DNA of 64,000 bases from Ciona intestinalis (Eukaryota; Chordata; Ascidiacea; Phlebobranchia; Cionidae). The position numbers and the translations under genes were made by a program. The DNA lies in assembly GCF_000224145.3 (NCBI RefSeq), contig NW_004190383.2:18758-82757 (forward strand), read 5' to 3'. Under the pieces are notes generated by a model. The model did not search any database and had not been told where the DNA came from. It saw nothing but the letters and a program-made list of their open reading frames with translations. This document shows positions 46,225 through 56,269 of this stretch, one piece after another (positions within the stretch are counted from its first letter, which is position 1; each line of letters starts with the position of its first letter).

Positions 46225-47273
46225 ATGCCACCAGCACAAACTGATCTACCATCCCATGCATTCCAAGATGGTACAGTTATTGGTGTGAAGGAATTATTTC
46301 AAAGTTATGAGGACTCTCTATTGCCAATAGACCAGCAGCTTCTTAAGTACAAAAAGAAAGACTTGCATGCCAGTCACTATCATAGAACAGCATGCAGAAT
46401 CTTTAGCAATCGAAAACGGATTCATAGATCTCATTTTGTTGATGATAATCCTTTTGCAATAACTTCAACAAAAGATGAACTCGGTTCTAGAACTATCTCA
46501 TATCACACACCCAATGAAGAGGTTGTTCACGTTTCAAGTCCTGACCAGGTTTCCACTCACAAGTCTTGGGTGGAAGAGCGTCGAAAGCTCAGACATAACT
46601 TGAACAATCTTGGGCTAACGGCAGAATGGTTGGAAAAAAAACCTGTTCGGAATTCGGTTGAAAGCCGAGTTCTTGCTGGTTTGGCTGGCAAAGTGAAGAG
46701 AACACCTAGCGTAAGTTTATTGAATGATTCTGTATGTGTGGCTGATAATTTGGACCACCTATTAGTGACCATTCGGTTGAAGCAATTGCTGTTAATTGTC
46801 TTGCACAAGGACACATACAATCACAATGGTAGCAGCGATGAGATAACCTCTAGGTTAGAGACAGACGCCTCAATATTGTGCCAAGGCCCCCGAATATTCA
46901 AGAAGTTTATATTTTTACACTTAATCAATAGTGTGTAAAAGCCCTGTTATGAACAATTCTATCTATGCATGTGGAAAATATAATTCCAAAAATTTATACA
47001 TTAATTTGCATAGATTACTTCATATAAAAATGAACTTAAACGTACTGTTTATTCTCTAATCTTCCCTTTTTTGAACTCGTTCTACAATTTTACATTTATC
47101 TCCTTTTTAAATTGCAGCCAACTTTTGCTCCTGAATGTCCATCTGATATTTCAACAGTTTTAAAGACAATCACCAAACATATTGCTTCAATTGATAAATT
47201 GCCGACCATATTTCCAAACTGCAATCGAACAAAACGAATTTCAAGACTTAACTGCAAAGAAGGATTGTTAAAG
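46225..47273 (+). CDS. EFCAB12-like protein, 5' part only
   Basis: Two exons can be read: 46225-46710 (162 residues, donor AGC|GTAAGT) and 47118-47273 (52 residues, acceptor ATTGCAG, donor AAG|GTAGAA), joined in phase 0. The remainder must lie in or beyond the 500-N gap at 47403. The block KSWVEERRKLRHNLNNLG followed by EWLEKKPVRNSVESRVL resembles, as I remember it, the conserved N-terminal region of EFCAB12 (an EF-hand protein of uncertain ciliary role), as does YKKKDLHASHYHRTACRIF further upstream. The EF-hands themselves would lie downstream and are not visible, so the assignment is tentative. A SINE is inserted only ~17 bases after the exon 1 donor. Confidence 0.6.
46728..46890 (-). mobile_element. 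SINE, head and body
   Basis: Minus strand: tRNA-like head region (AACCTAGAGGTTATCTCATC), GCTACCATTGTGATTGTATG, body. It begins immediately inside the intron after exon 1 of the EFCAB12-like gene. Confidence 0.7.
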
Positions 47274-47402
47274 GTAGAAGTCTTAATGCTATATATAATA
47301 TATTTAAATACGTAGGCGCCAAACCAGGGGTGGCAGGGTGTCCAGGTCTACCCTGAGATTTTCTAAACTGCATTAATCAGTAAAGATTGGGACCAAATTT
47401 GT

Positions 47403-47902
47403 NNNNNNNNNNNNNNNNNNNNNNNNNNNNNNNNNNNNNNNNNNNNNNNNNNNNNNNNNNNNNNNNNNNNNNNNNNNNNNNNNNNNNNNNNNNNNNNNNN
47501 NNNNNNNNNNNNNNNNNNNNNNNNNNNNNNNNNNNNNNNNNNNNNNNNNNNNNNNNNNNNNNNNNNNNNNNNNNNNNNNNNNNNNNNNNNNNNNNNNNNN
47601 NNNNNNNNNNNNNNNNNNNNNNNNNNNNNNNNNNNNNNNNNNNNNNNNNNNNNNNNNNNNNNNNNNNNNNNNNNNNNNNNNNNNNNNNNNNNNNNNNNNN
47701 NNNNNNNNNNNNNNNNNNNNNNNNNNNNNNNNNNNNNNNNNNNNNNNNNNNNNNNNNNNNNNNNNNNNNNNNNNNNNNNNNNNNNNNNNNNNNNNNNNNN
47801 NNNNNNNNNNNNNNNNNNNNNNNNNNNNNNNNNNNNNNNNNNNNNNNNNNNNNNNNNNNNNNNNNNNNNNNNNNNNNNNNNNNNNNNNNNNNNNNNNNNN
47901 NN
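47403..47902. other. Assembly gap, 500 N
   Basis: Removes the 3' part of the EFCAB12-like gene and possibly the 5' part of the left NXPE copy. The first bases after it (47903-47960) are the right end of an orientation B MITE. Confidence 0.95.
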
Positions 47903-48027
47903 ACGATCAAGAGATTTAGGTATAATGAGCTAAAGGTGTCCCATATTCCCTCACCCTACTGTATGATCTTCGCTATCGCTTTCGAAGAGATAAATTAAAA
48001 AATATAATTAAAAAATAATATGTATAA

Positions 48028-48145
48028 AGGTGGCTGTACACAGTATCCGGAATTCGTCCGTTTTATCTGTTTTGTCCGGATTTCGCTGCCGCATGCGGAA
48101 CTCGGTAATGGGTTTGCATATACGACTTCGCAAGCGAAATCAAGC
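48028..48145 (-). mobile_element. Truncated copy of the AGGTGGCTGTACACAG MITE
   Basis: Reverse-orientation copy of 20470-20615. The AGGTGGCTGTACACAGTATC end and ~110 bases are conserved (with GCTGCCGCATGCGGAACTC); the other terminal repeat is missing. Confidence 0.75.
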
Positions 48146-48345
48146 AAAATCGCGCCGTAAGGATGTGCGTACATTACCTAAGGCTCATCTGGTATTAAAA
48201 AAAAACGTATAGTGTCTTGTCGGATGACAGACGAATCGTCGGAAATACATAACTGTATACCAGATGACTCGCTAAAAGATTATTTACATTATGCCTGGTA
48301 GCGGAAGTAACAGAATCATTCTTTATGTCCGCCATTTTTTTCTAG

Positions 48346-49346
48346 TTTGACAGCAGACGAGATTTGCGACTACAGCAATCCACGCAACCAAGAACCCTGG
48401 TTTTGCGTCAAACCACCGTCAGGAAAATGTCCAAAGATTACAAACGTTATATTTAAAGAACCCCAGCCATCGGAGTTTGATTTATCAAATAAAAGATGCA
48501 ACGAACCCTTGCTTAAACAACTTGGCTGCAACCAAACTATTCAATCTCCAGGTTTGAACATTACAGTGAGCTCAGGAATTGAAGAACCAAAGTCTTTACC
48601 GCCGTGTAAAACTAGTTTAAATGGAACCGAGCAATTAAGGCCAAACGGCTACTTCGTTAACGGTACATGGAAGTCAAAATTTTGTAAAAATAATCTAAAA
48701 ACATTTGATGAGACAAGAGGGTGTCTTGAGAACAAAGAGATTTATTTTCTTGGTGATTCAACGTCTCGAGCAGGTACTATTACCTTTTTGCGACCAAGTT
48801 AAGTTCGAGCGTAACAGTTCCTTCTTATGCACACGGCTATTGGCACGAACCAAAAGCGTTTATAACGGATAATATACGTATTTACTACCGGGCCCACGGC
48901 CCACCGTTACAAATAAAGGTCCCCCCAACACCAGGCCTTACATGAGTGATATATTGGATGAAATTGCACCCGGGCAGCATGAGGTAGTTATAATATTTAA
49001 CCAAGGTTTACACATCATATACTACGAGCCATCTTTGTTCATTCAACGTATGCGGGGAATACGGGACGCTATGTTAAGGCTTAACCAACGACGGACGAAC
49101 GTTCGCTTCATTTATCGAAGTCAAAGAGTCTTAAACACAAGTTATGGGCGAAACAACGGGTGGCTTGCATACCGGTATAACGTTCTTACTCGGGAGATTT
49201 TTAAAAACGTGGAAAACTTCTTTTACTTTGATGTGTGGGACATGTCGGTTGTTTGGCCGCTTAACAGTTTCCATCCGGAACAACCATATTTAGAACAGGA
49301 AGGAATTTACTTGTGTAATTTCATATGTAATAAGGTAATGGGCTAA
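48346..49346 (+). pseudogene. NXPE-type PC-esterase, left copy, frameshifted
   Basis: Reads as an NXPE-family C-terminal domain from EICDYSNPRNQEPWFC (Cys-rich lead-in) through GCLENKEIYFLGDSTSR to a stop at 49346. Compared with the open copy at 63186-64000, the frame breaks twice: after GDSTSR there are two extra bases (TCTCGAGCAGG against TCTCGACAG, ~48766), and a poly-A of four is one base short near 48910. The second half (from about 48942, SDILDEIAPGQHEVVIIF...) is again in frame with the family. The GDS nucleophile motif and the C-terminal WPLNSFHPE (candidate catalytic His) both survive. A probable acceptor (TTTTTTCTAG, ~48345) suggests this is a last exon whose upstream exons are missing. 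Sequencing error is an alternative to true decay. Confidence 0.75.
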
Positions 49347-50475
49347 CTACAGCTTTAATCTCATTTCCCCTAACGCAGTGGTTTTTAACCTTTTACCTTG
49401 CTGTATCACTTTCAAATCACCAACCAATTCTCGCAACCACTTCTAGAATTGCTTATATAGAGTAGACCTAACCGACCTTAATGACTTAGCCTCTCCGCAC
49501 GCCCGCACACCGTAGGAACAATTCTCGCACCCGCCTTGCTTGAAAACACTACTGATGCTGTAACGTCTCTTAGTGTATGAGGTAAAAAACACTATCCACA
49601 AAGTTACATACGTGGTAACTCGCAAGCGACCACGATGTGTAAAAACGGCTGTCGCTTTCCGCCAAGCGACATTAAAGGGTATAATGGGATACCTTATCAC
49701 ATAAATCCCCATATTTTGTAATCGTGTTTACGCTCTTTTAAAGTCGCGAGGATACTGTTATATAATTCTGTAAATATTTTTTGTTTACTATCAAATAAGA
49801 CGAGAGAGGAAATAAAAAGATGTCCCATCTTACCTCACTCTATATCAATTTCAACGTTCAAAACAATACCGCGCGTTTAAAATTATCTTTATTTATATTT
49901 TCCCATGGTTTCAATTTAGGAAATGTGACAAGTGTGCTATTTTTTTGCACTTTTCCTTTTGCACAAAATTCTTTTAGAAGGATCATGTTAACAACTGTTG
50001 ATTTACCTTTATAGTTCTTACTTATGTATTTTTGCTTTAGATGCTATATTTAATACGGCATTTGGTATTGTGATCGTAGAGACAAATAAAGTCATTCATT
50101 CATAATGAGACCACCGTTGTGAAATGTCGGACTTGTGTTGAACTAAATATAAAGCGGTGTTTCACAATTTAGTTAAGTTGTGGACAGTATTGATCGTCGC
50201 CGTGGCTCTAACCTATAGAGGTTATGAGTTGAAAGCTCTTCGGTGCTATACTGTTGTTGTATGCCACCTTGAGCAAACTATAGTGGTCAATAACGAGTTG
50301 TCCAAACTGCCAGCCATGTTATAACGACTGTCGTTGCCCCGCCAAGCGATGATAAAAAAATTACAACGTGGTAACTCGCAATCGGGCACGAGGTGTATAA
50401 AACAGAACATCCGTGTTATAACGACTATCATTTTCCGGGCATGCGAGGATAAACAAGTTACATTCATTCATTTTA
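48531..50475 (+). repeat. Left arm of a large inverted duplication
   Basis: Base 48531 pairs with 64000 and similarity runs inward to about 50475/62085, covering the NXPE block, its 3' flank, a variant MITE (49677-49845), a GAGACAAATAAA repeat (49975-50100) and a degenerate SINE (50195-50470). Confidence 0.9.
49598..49680 (+). repeat. SINE tail unit (shared by both arms)
   Basis: AAAGTTACATACGTGGTAAC ... CGGCTGTCGCTTTCCGCC; the counterpart is at 62855-62945 on the other strand. Confidence 0.65.
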
Positions 50476-50689
50476 GCGCAGCACTGCTTAACATATTACT
50501 GTAAGCCTAAGGTCTAAAACCCGAACGACTTTGACTGTTAAGTCTACATTCCACGCAGAACAATGGCATTGACAGACCGTATTTTAGTAACCGACAAGTT
50601 CGAATATTGAATCAAGTGCCTTTTGTCAAGCGTGAGAACAACGGTTTTGATCACGTCACATTATATTGTTACGTGTTTCGCATTAACAA

Positions 50690-51200
50690 TGCGTGACACA
50701 CAAGTATCCAAAATGATTTAGCAGTATAACGCAGAATTAACGGGTTCTTGTTTGTCTTATACCTGGATCTGGTGCTGATAGAGTTGAACGATTCTTGTGT
50801 GAAGAAATACAGTAAGGATCTGGTGCTACGAAAACGTAAATTAAGTCCAACCAATTATATAATACCATTCAGGCGAAATATATATCTCTCATGTTATATA
50901 CCATAGGGTGGGAAAAGATGAGACACCTTTAACACATGGTGACATCCAAATACCCTGATCGTGTTTTAAACAATTAACAACGGTCCAAGGGAGTCGTGAG
51001 GATACTGTTTAATAATTCTTTTAATGTTCTTTGTTTACTACCAAATGGGACAAGAAAATGGAATGAAAGGGTGTTCCATCTTCCCCCACCCTACTATATC
51101 AGACAATTGGTTGGACTTGATTTTTGTCGGTCACGTATTTCGTAGCACCAAATTCTGATTCGTTTTTTTACACAAGAATCGTCCGACCTCCAGTTTCATG
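50690..51200. repeat. AGCACCAGATC repeats flanking a MITE
   Basis: 50690-50870 (minus) and 51108-51200 (plus) are copies of the AGCACCAGATC family. Between them, 50904-51093 is a full orientation A MITE. Both outer copies share an ACCAATTATATAAT / ATCAGACAATTGG junction with the MITE, so the MITE may have inserted into one palindromic element. Confidence 0.6.
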
Positions 51201-51325
51201 TAGTAGTTTTAGCGTTAGGAAAAACATAGTTATGAAAAGCCCTTTTTTATTCTAATTAACGTGTTCATTCATTTTAGACCTATTTTCGAATTGCCTTTTT
51301 TTCTTATTTCCCCTCCATATCCATG

Positions 51326-51541
51326 CTATATAGTCTCTATTGTTATTGCGTAACCGTTTCCGCTATGCAGCATATGTGGTCTGCCTCCCCTATTTTTCAG
51401 TATTGCCAGCGACACTTCAGTAGCACACGGAGGGGTTAGGGCGATTGCCTTCTTAGAATACAGGTCGATTATGCGCTGGTATAACGGAGCTATGTCGTGT
51501 GTAAGGTACATGTAGTTGCAGAGGGTGCCGCGTGTAGTATT
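51326..51541 (-). CDS. Unidentified ORF fragment
   Basis: Open minus-strand frame of about 70 codons (Met at 51511, frame open upstream to about 51541) with protein-like composition: CNYMYLTHDIAPLYQRIIDL, then PPCATEVSLAIL, then GGRPHMLHSGNGYAI. It is more GC-rich than its flanks and is not one of the window's repeats. I recognise no domain. It could be the tail of a degraded gene or an exon. Confidence 0.3.
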   Translation of the reverse strand, partial: NTTRGTLCNYMYLTHDIAPLYQRIIDLYSKKAIALTPPCATEVSLAILKNRGGRPHMLHSGNGYAITIETI

Positions 51542-51835
51542 TTGGTATTTAAACCATTAACATATATAACATAATTTTATTTATATTTTTTTAAAACGAT
51601 AGTGAAGATCAAACTATTTAAACAACGAAGAGAGGAAATCAACAGCCAAACCACAGTTGTTAAAACGCGCTAGAACAGATCCAAAGTGTAGGATTCAAAC
51701 CCTTCTATCCAACTTGCCAGCCATACAGAAAAACAACAAAACACAATTACCCACAAAGTTACATATGATTAAAAGTGTGGGAAAGAGCGCCAGTTAAAAT
51801 ATAAACTAAATGTTCGCAGATCTTTATAAATCAAA

Positions 51836-53707
51836 ATGAACGCGTTAAAATTGTTTGCCGTTCTTGCTGTTATTTGTTTGTTAGTCGACCTTGGCGAAGG
51901 TTGGTGGATCAGCAGAAGAAGACGACGTCGCCGTAGAACTACACCTGCGCCTACAACAACAACTACAACACCTGTACCGACAACCGAACCCCCACCCCCA
52001 ACAACAACCACTCAAGCTCCAACTACAAGACCTCCAAGTACAACAACAACTACAACCCCGCAAACTCAAGCTTATAGAAGAAACTTCGCCCCAAATGCAC
52101 CCCCGAGGTAATACAGTGCATAGATATACATATAGATATAGAGGTACATAGACGATAGACACTGTGACTATGCTGTTGTATATCCCTGTATTACATAATG
52201 CGGGTATAACAAAAGGTATAGATTGCGCACAAATGACTTTTTATAAACATCAAACGCATTTATTGAACATAAAGTACTGTGGGGTAAGATGGGATACCGA
52301 TAGCACCAAGATGGCTAGATCTCGTATTTTCTAATCGTGTTTTTAACAATTAACAATTAACAACGCTCGTTTAGAGTCGTGGGAATATACGGTTGTAATT
52401 CTGTAAATATTCTTTGTTTACTACTAAAATGAGACGAGAAAAGAGAATGGAAATGAATTTCATAAAACATCTTAGACCAAAGTTAAAAACACTTTAAAAA
52501 GTGAACATATTTATATTATAGTGGTGTTATATGCCGGTTACGGACTACTAGAGACATCTCTATAATGTCGTTATAAAACATATTTTCCTGTATGGTATTG
52601 ATAGCACATGTATATATTATAGGGCGAGGAAAGACAAATAATATCCAAATATTCGAATTATATTTTAAACAATTAACAACGGTCTATGGAAGTCGTGAGA
52701 ATGTCCAATCTTTCCCCACCCCGCTATTTAAAACCGAAAACTTTAGCGGCATAAAACTATCAGGAGTGAATTAATGCATAAAATACAGCTGTCTGTATCA
52801 GAATTATGAATGGTAAGAAACACACATTGTTTGTGATGCGATATACAAAGTAATTTAACCAGGAAATAAACTGACGTGAAGCCGTCACCATTTTAATCTG
52901 GACAATATAGTTTCATAATACTGTATTGCCAGTTTGATTGACAGGTTAAGAATGAATGACAATCTGATTGTCTGCTACGGACCTAAATAAAACAATAACA
53001 GATCTTATAACAGGATCTGCCGTATGTCTCACTAACTAATTAAAACAATCACCCAACAATAATGAGATGTTCACATTTAGTTATAAAGGTTGGGGTAAGA
53101 TGGGACAGCTACAACATTAACCTAACAATACTGACAAGCTCACAATCAGTTAAATTGTAGAATGGGGTAAGATGGGACATGTTTTCATTCACTTTTATCG
53201 TCCCGTTTTGTAGTAAATAAAGAAAATTTACAAAACTATATAACTGTATTCTCACGACTCCAAAAGAGCGTTGGTAATTGTTCAACACACTATTAAAAAA
53301 TATGGAATTTAAGCGCTAACAGTATCTAATCTTACCCCACAGAACTATATGTTAAAGGAAACTAAATATTACAATCCATTATTTTTTACAGTTACAACGA
53401 ATACAAAGGAAACAAGTTGGAAGGTAATAAAATTATAAGTTGTTTCTTAGTCCTTCTGTGCAAACTTGTGGGTTAATCATCCACAAAGTTGCATACGTGG
53501 TAACTCGTAAGATGAAACATAAGGCCCGTGTTATAACGACTGTCATTGCCCCGCCATGCGAGGATAAATAAGTTACATATTCATTAATTCACTTATTCGC
53601 AAATAAGTAAACATTCATTTATTTAAAATAAAATATATACACCATTATAAACAGATGAAGTCGCGAGGTTGCTGGATATTTCTAAGTTGGATTTTGACGA
53701 CGAATAA
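51836..53707 (+). CDS. Secreted Arg/Thr-rich protein, member 1
   Basis: Unrecognised family. Three exons: 51836-52107, 53392-53423, 53655-53707 (stop), 118 residues. Order: signal peptide (about residues 1-22, MNALKLFAVLAVICLL...), WWIS, a run of eight Arg (about 27-34), a Thr/Pro region with TTTT blocks and PPPP (about 35-78) that should be heavily O-glycosylated, the motif QAYRRN, then the small exons giving YNEYKGNKLE and the acidic tail DEVARLLDISKLDFDDE. Exon phases are 2 then 1. TATAAA-like sequence lies at about 51800 and AATAAA at 53790. The Arg run right after the signal cleavage region could be a processing site or a cationic domain. The function is unknown; a mucin-like tunic, mucus or host-defence role is inference only. 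Confidence 0.8.
52275..52455 (+). mobile_element. MITE, TACTGTGGGG variant
   Basis: Clean left end TACTGTGGGGTAAGATGGGA and the TTTAGAGTCGTGGGAATA block; the right end is decayed. In intron 1 of secreted member 1. A second, internally deleted MITE lies at 52620-52726. Confidence 0.65.
53158..53347 (-). mobile_element. MITE, variant subfamily
   Basis: From GAATGGGGTAAGATGGGACA to CTAATCTTACCCCACAG, in intron 1 of secreted member 1. Confidence 0.6.
53475..53580 (+). repeat. SINE tail unit
   Basis: One tail unit in intron 2 of secreted member 1. Confidence 0.65.
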
Positions 53708-53921
53708 GAACTGAGCTTTCATAGGATATATTACCATTTGCCGCATTTTTGAACGAATTACGCAAGATTAAATGAAACTGTATAGTTGCAATAAAAGACA
53801 AAACTAGATCGGCTGTTTGATACAATTTATTGTGTTTAGTTTCAAAGTCGATACGGATATTAATTGCTTATAAACAGGTATGGCTGCATACCAGTCTTTA
53901 CTGGGAGATAGAAGGGTGGGG

Positions 53922-54097
53922 AAGATGGGACATCTTTAGCACATAATATCCAAATAGCCTGATCGTGTTTTAAACAATTAACAACGGTCTATGGGAGTCG
54001 TGAGGATACGGTTTTATCTTTGAATGTTATTTGTTTACAACCATATAGGAAACGAGAAAAGGGAATGGAAAAGGTGTCCCATCTTTCCCTCACCATA
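53922..54097 (+). mobile_element. MITE, TAGGGTGGGG family
   Basis: Orientation A copy, ends GAAGGGTGGGGAAGATGGG and TTTCCCTCACCATA. Confidence 0.75.
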
Positions 54098-55217
54098 CTA
54101 TATATATACACCCCTTGAAAACAACAATTTTTTTTTTTTCTACAATGTATTCTATGTATTATTTGGGTGTATGCTGTCACAGTTCGTATTATTCCGGTAG
54201 TCTGTCAAAGATGGCTGGTACAGCATCTAAAATGGACGAATTACAATATTTTATAATTTAGTGAAACATATTTTTACCTTCCCTAAAATTGTCTTCTATC
54301 CTTTGCTGGCCATACCACCTGGATTAAGATATTATTCCATTATTTTATAACAGAAATAATTACTTTTATTTGACCCTTTGATTAGTAGTGGAGATAAAAA
54401 AATGATATTTAAAACGAAAAGACAGAAAATAGCGACAAAATAACAATCGGTAAAACACCTTTACCTTTTGAAAAGTATTTATTAATAAAAATATAACAGA
54501 AATATTGTAAAAAAAAATAAAAAATTTTGCTTTAAAAACTATAAAAACACAAGCAGAATTTTACTCTCTACCAATGTGAACAAAAAACAAAGAGATTTTT
54601 ACCCCCAAGAGCGGCCGCTAGATGTCGCACCATTCCTTCGTTGTGAAACTGTACCAAAGTCATCCGCCATGTTCAGTTGCTCCGTTTCTTGTGCAATTAA
54701 GATCAAACAAACAGCTAAGTTTAATACTGTCCATGCAAGCTTATTCATTGCCAATATAACTGTTTTATGGCTACACGAATAGTTTTATAGATAATTCTAA
54801 ATAATTTTCACCCACAAAGTAACATACGTGATAACTCGTAAGCTGGCACGAGGAGTATGAACACTCGTGTTATAACGACTGCCATTTTCCGGCCACGCAA
54901 AGATAAAGCAAGTTACAATCGTTTAATCACATAAATAGGTAAGTACAAAATAACTTTCCAAACCCCTCTTATAGCAGGTCATAAGAACCCTCGTATTAAC
55001 GCTGCATTAACTTTAAACAATTATAACACGCACTGTTTGTATTATAGGAAACTATAATCTTATTTAAAACCCTTAGAATGTTAATAATATCGACAACAAC
55101 ATGATTTGAGTCATACAACGTTTTAGGAAACATTGCAAAAATTTCTAAAACATCACAAAACATTAACATAGCCTGGTAACGCAAAAAAAAACAACTTTGG
55201 GGTAGGAGTGTATATAG

Positions 55218-55709
55218 TAGAGTGGGGGAAGATGGGGCATCTTTTTATTCTATTTTCTTGCCCAGTTTCGTAGTAAACAAAGAACATTCAAATAATTATA
55301 AAACCAAATCCTCACGACTCCCATAGACCGTTGTTAATTGTTTAAAACAGTGCTATTCAACCGGTGTGCACCCTAGGGTGCACCAAAATATGCCAGGGGT
55401 GCACCAGTACAAAAGTGTATACAAGGGTGCATCACAAACTTAAACAATTTTCAGCAATAATACTCAGTTTTGAACATTTTTAACCAATTTAGCCACTTTC
55501 CTACAGCTTTTTTTTATATGAATTCTATATCTTGCATCACCGGGAATTGTGAAACTTCATTAGTTTTACTTTAAAGCAATCAGGGGTGCATAAGTTCGTC
55601 GCAACAACTTCAAGGGTTCACCAACCCAAAAAAGGTTGAGGAGCACTGGTTTAAAACACGATAAAGATATTTAAATATTCTGTTCTAAAGGTGTGTCGTC
55701 CACAGCACT
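55218..55709 (-). mobile_element. MITE split by a nested element
   Basis: Orientation B copy whose two halves (55218-55347 and 55649-55709) are separated by the 301-bp element at 55348. Rejoining them at the duplicated GTTTAAAA restores the usual order. Confidence 0.85.
55348..55648. mobile_element. hAT-like non-autonomous transposon, nested
   Basis: Ends CAGTGCTATTCAACC and GGTTGAGGAGCACTG are near-perfect inverted repeats of the hAT CAGTG type. GTTTAAAA flanks both sides (55340-55347 and 55649-55656), an exact 8-bp target duplication as hAT elements make. Repeated GGGTGCACC motifs inside; no ORF. Confidence 0.9.
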
Positions 55710-56269
55710 ATACAATCAAGTAACTTGCCTTATCCTCGCGTGGCGGAAAACGACAGTCGTTATAACACGGGTGTTCTGTTTCATACACCTCGTGCCCACT
55801 TATTAATTACCACGTATGTAACTTAAGAAGATTATGATCGTTTTACTGGTCGTCGTTTCAACGGTACAACATATGACAACAATTTCCTGCACTCTCCCGT
55901 TTTCACAATATCGTAGCGTATGGGTGGAAATCTGTTTTCTTGGCGTTTAGATTCTTGGAAAGATAAACGGTTAAGCTGCCTTGGTGCGTAAAGTCAAAGT
56001 CTACGTATAGTTAAAGTTATTAAAATAATTAAACGCAAAAGTATTTTTGTTTGTCTGCAAGGTGTAGCGAAAGCGATTCGTTCTTCCAATAAACATAAAT
56101 ATGTTTTAACAGTAAGCGTCTTTTAACAACTGTTGTTTTTCGCAATATTTTGTCGTTTTGTCTTAGCCTTTGTTTCAATTTTTACTATCCTAATAGAAGA
56201 GAGAAACAAAAGTTATTAATATATATACTAATATTGAAAATTGTTGTTCGCAGTTAATTCAAGTTTAAA

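Larger units (their letters stand above)
53708..56269. other. Intergenic region between secreted members 1 and 2
   Basis: Contains two MITEs, one of them carrying a nested hAT-like element, two SINE tail units (54810-54915 + and 55722-55830 -) and a GAGACAAATAAA-type repeat at 56110-56222. 54110-54800 shows no recognisable feature. Confidence 0.5.

Noticed and set aside
51881-52162. Cys/Ser-rich minus-strand ORFs opposite the Thr-rich genes (also near 56336, 58880 and 61169)
   Set aside because: Reverse reading of the ACA/CCA-rich Thr/Pro codons. The plus-strand frame has a signal peptide, conserved splice sites and paralogues.
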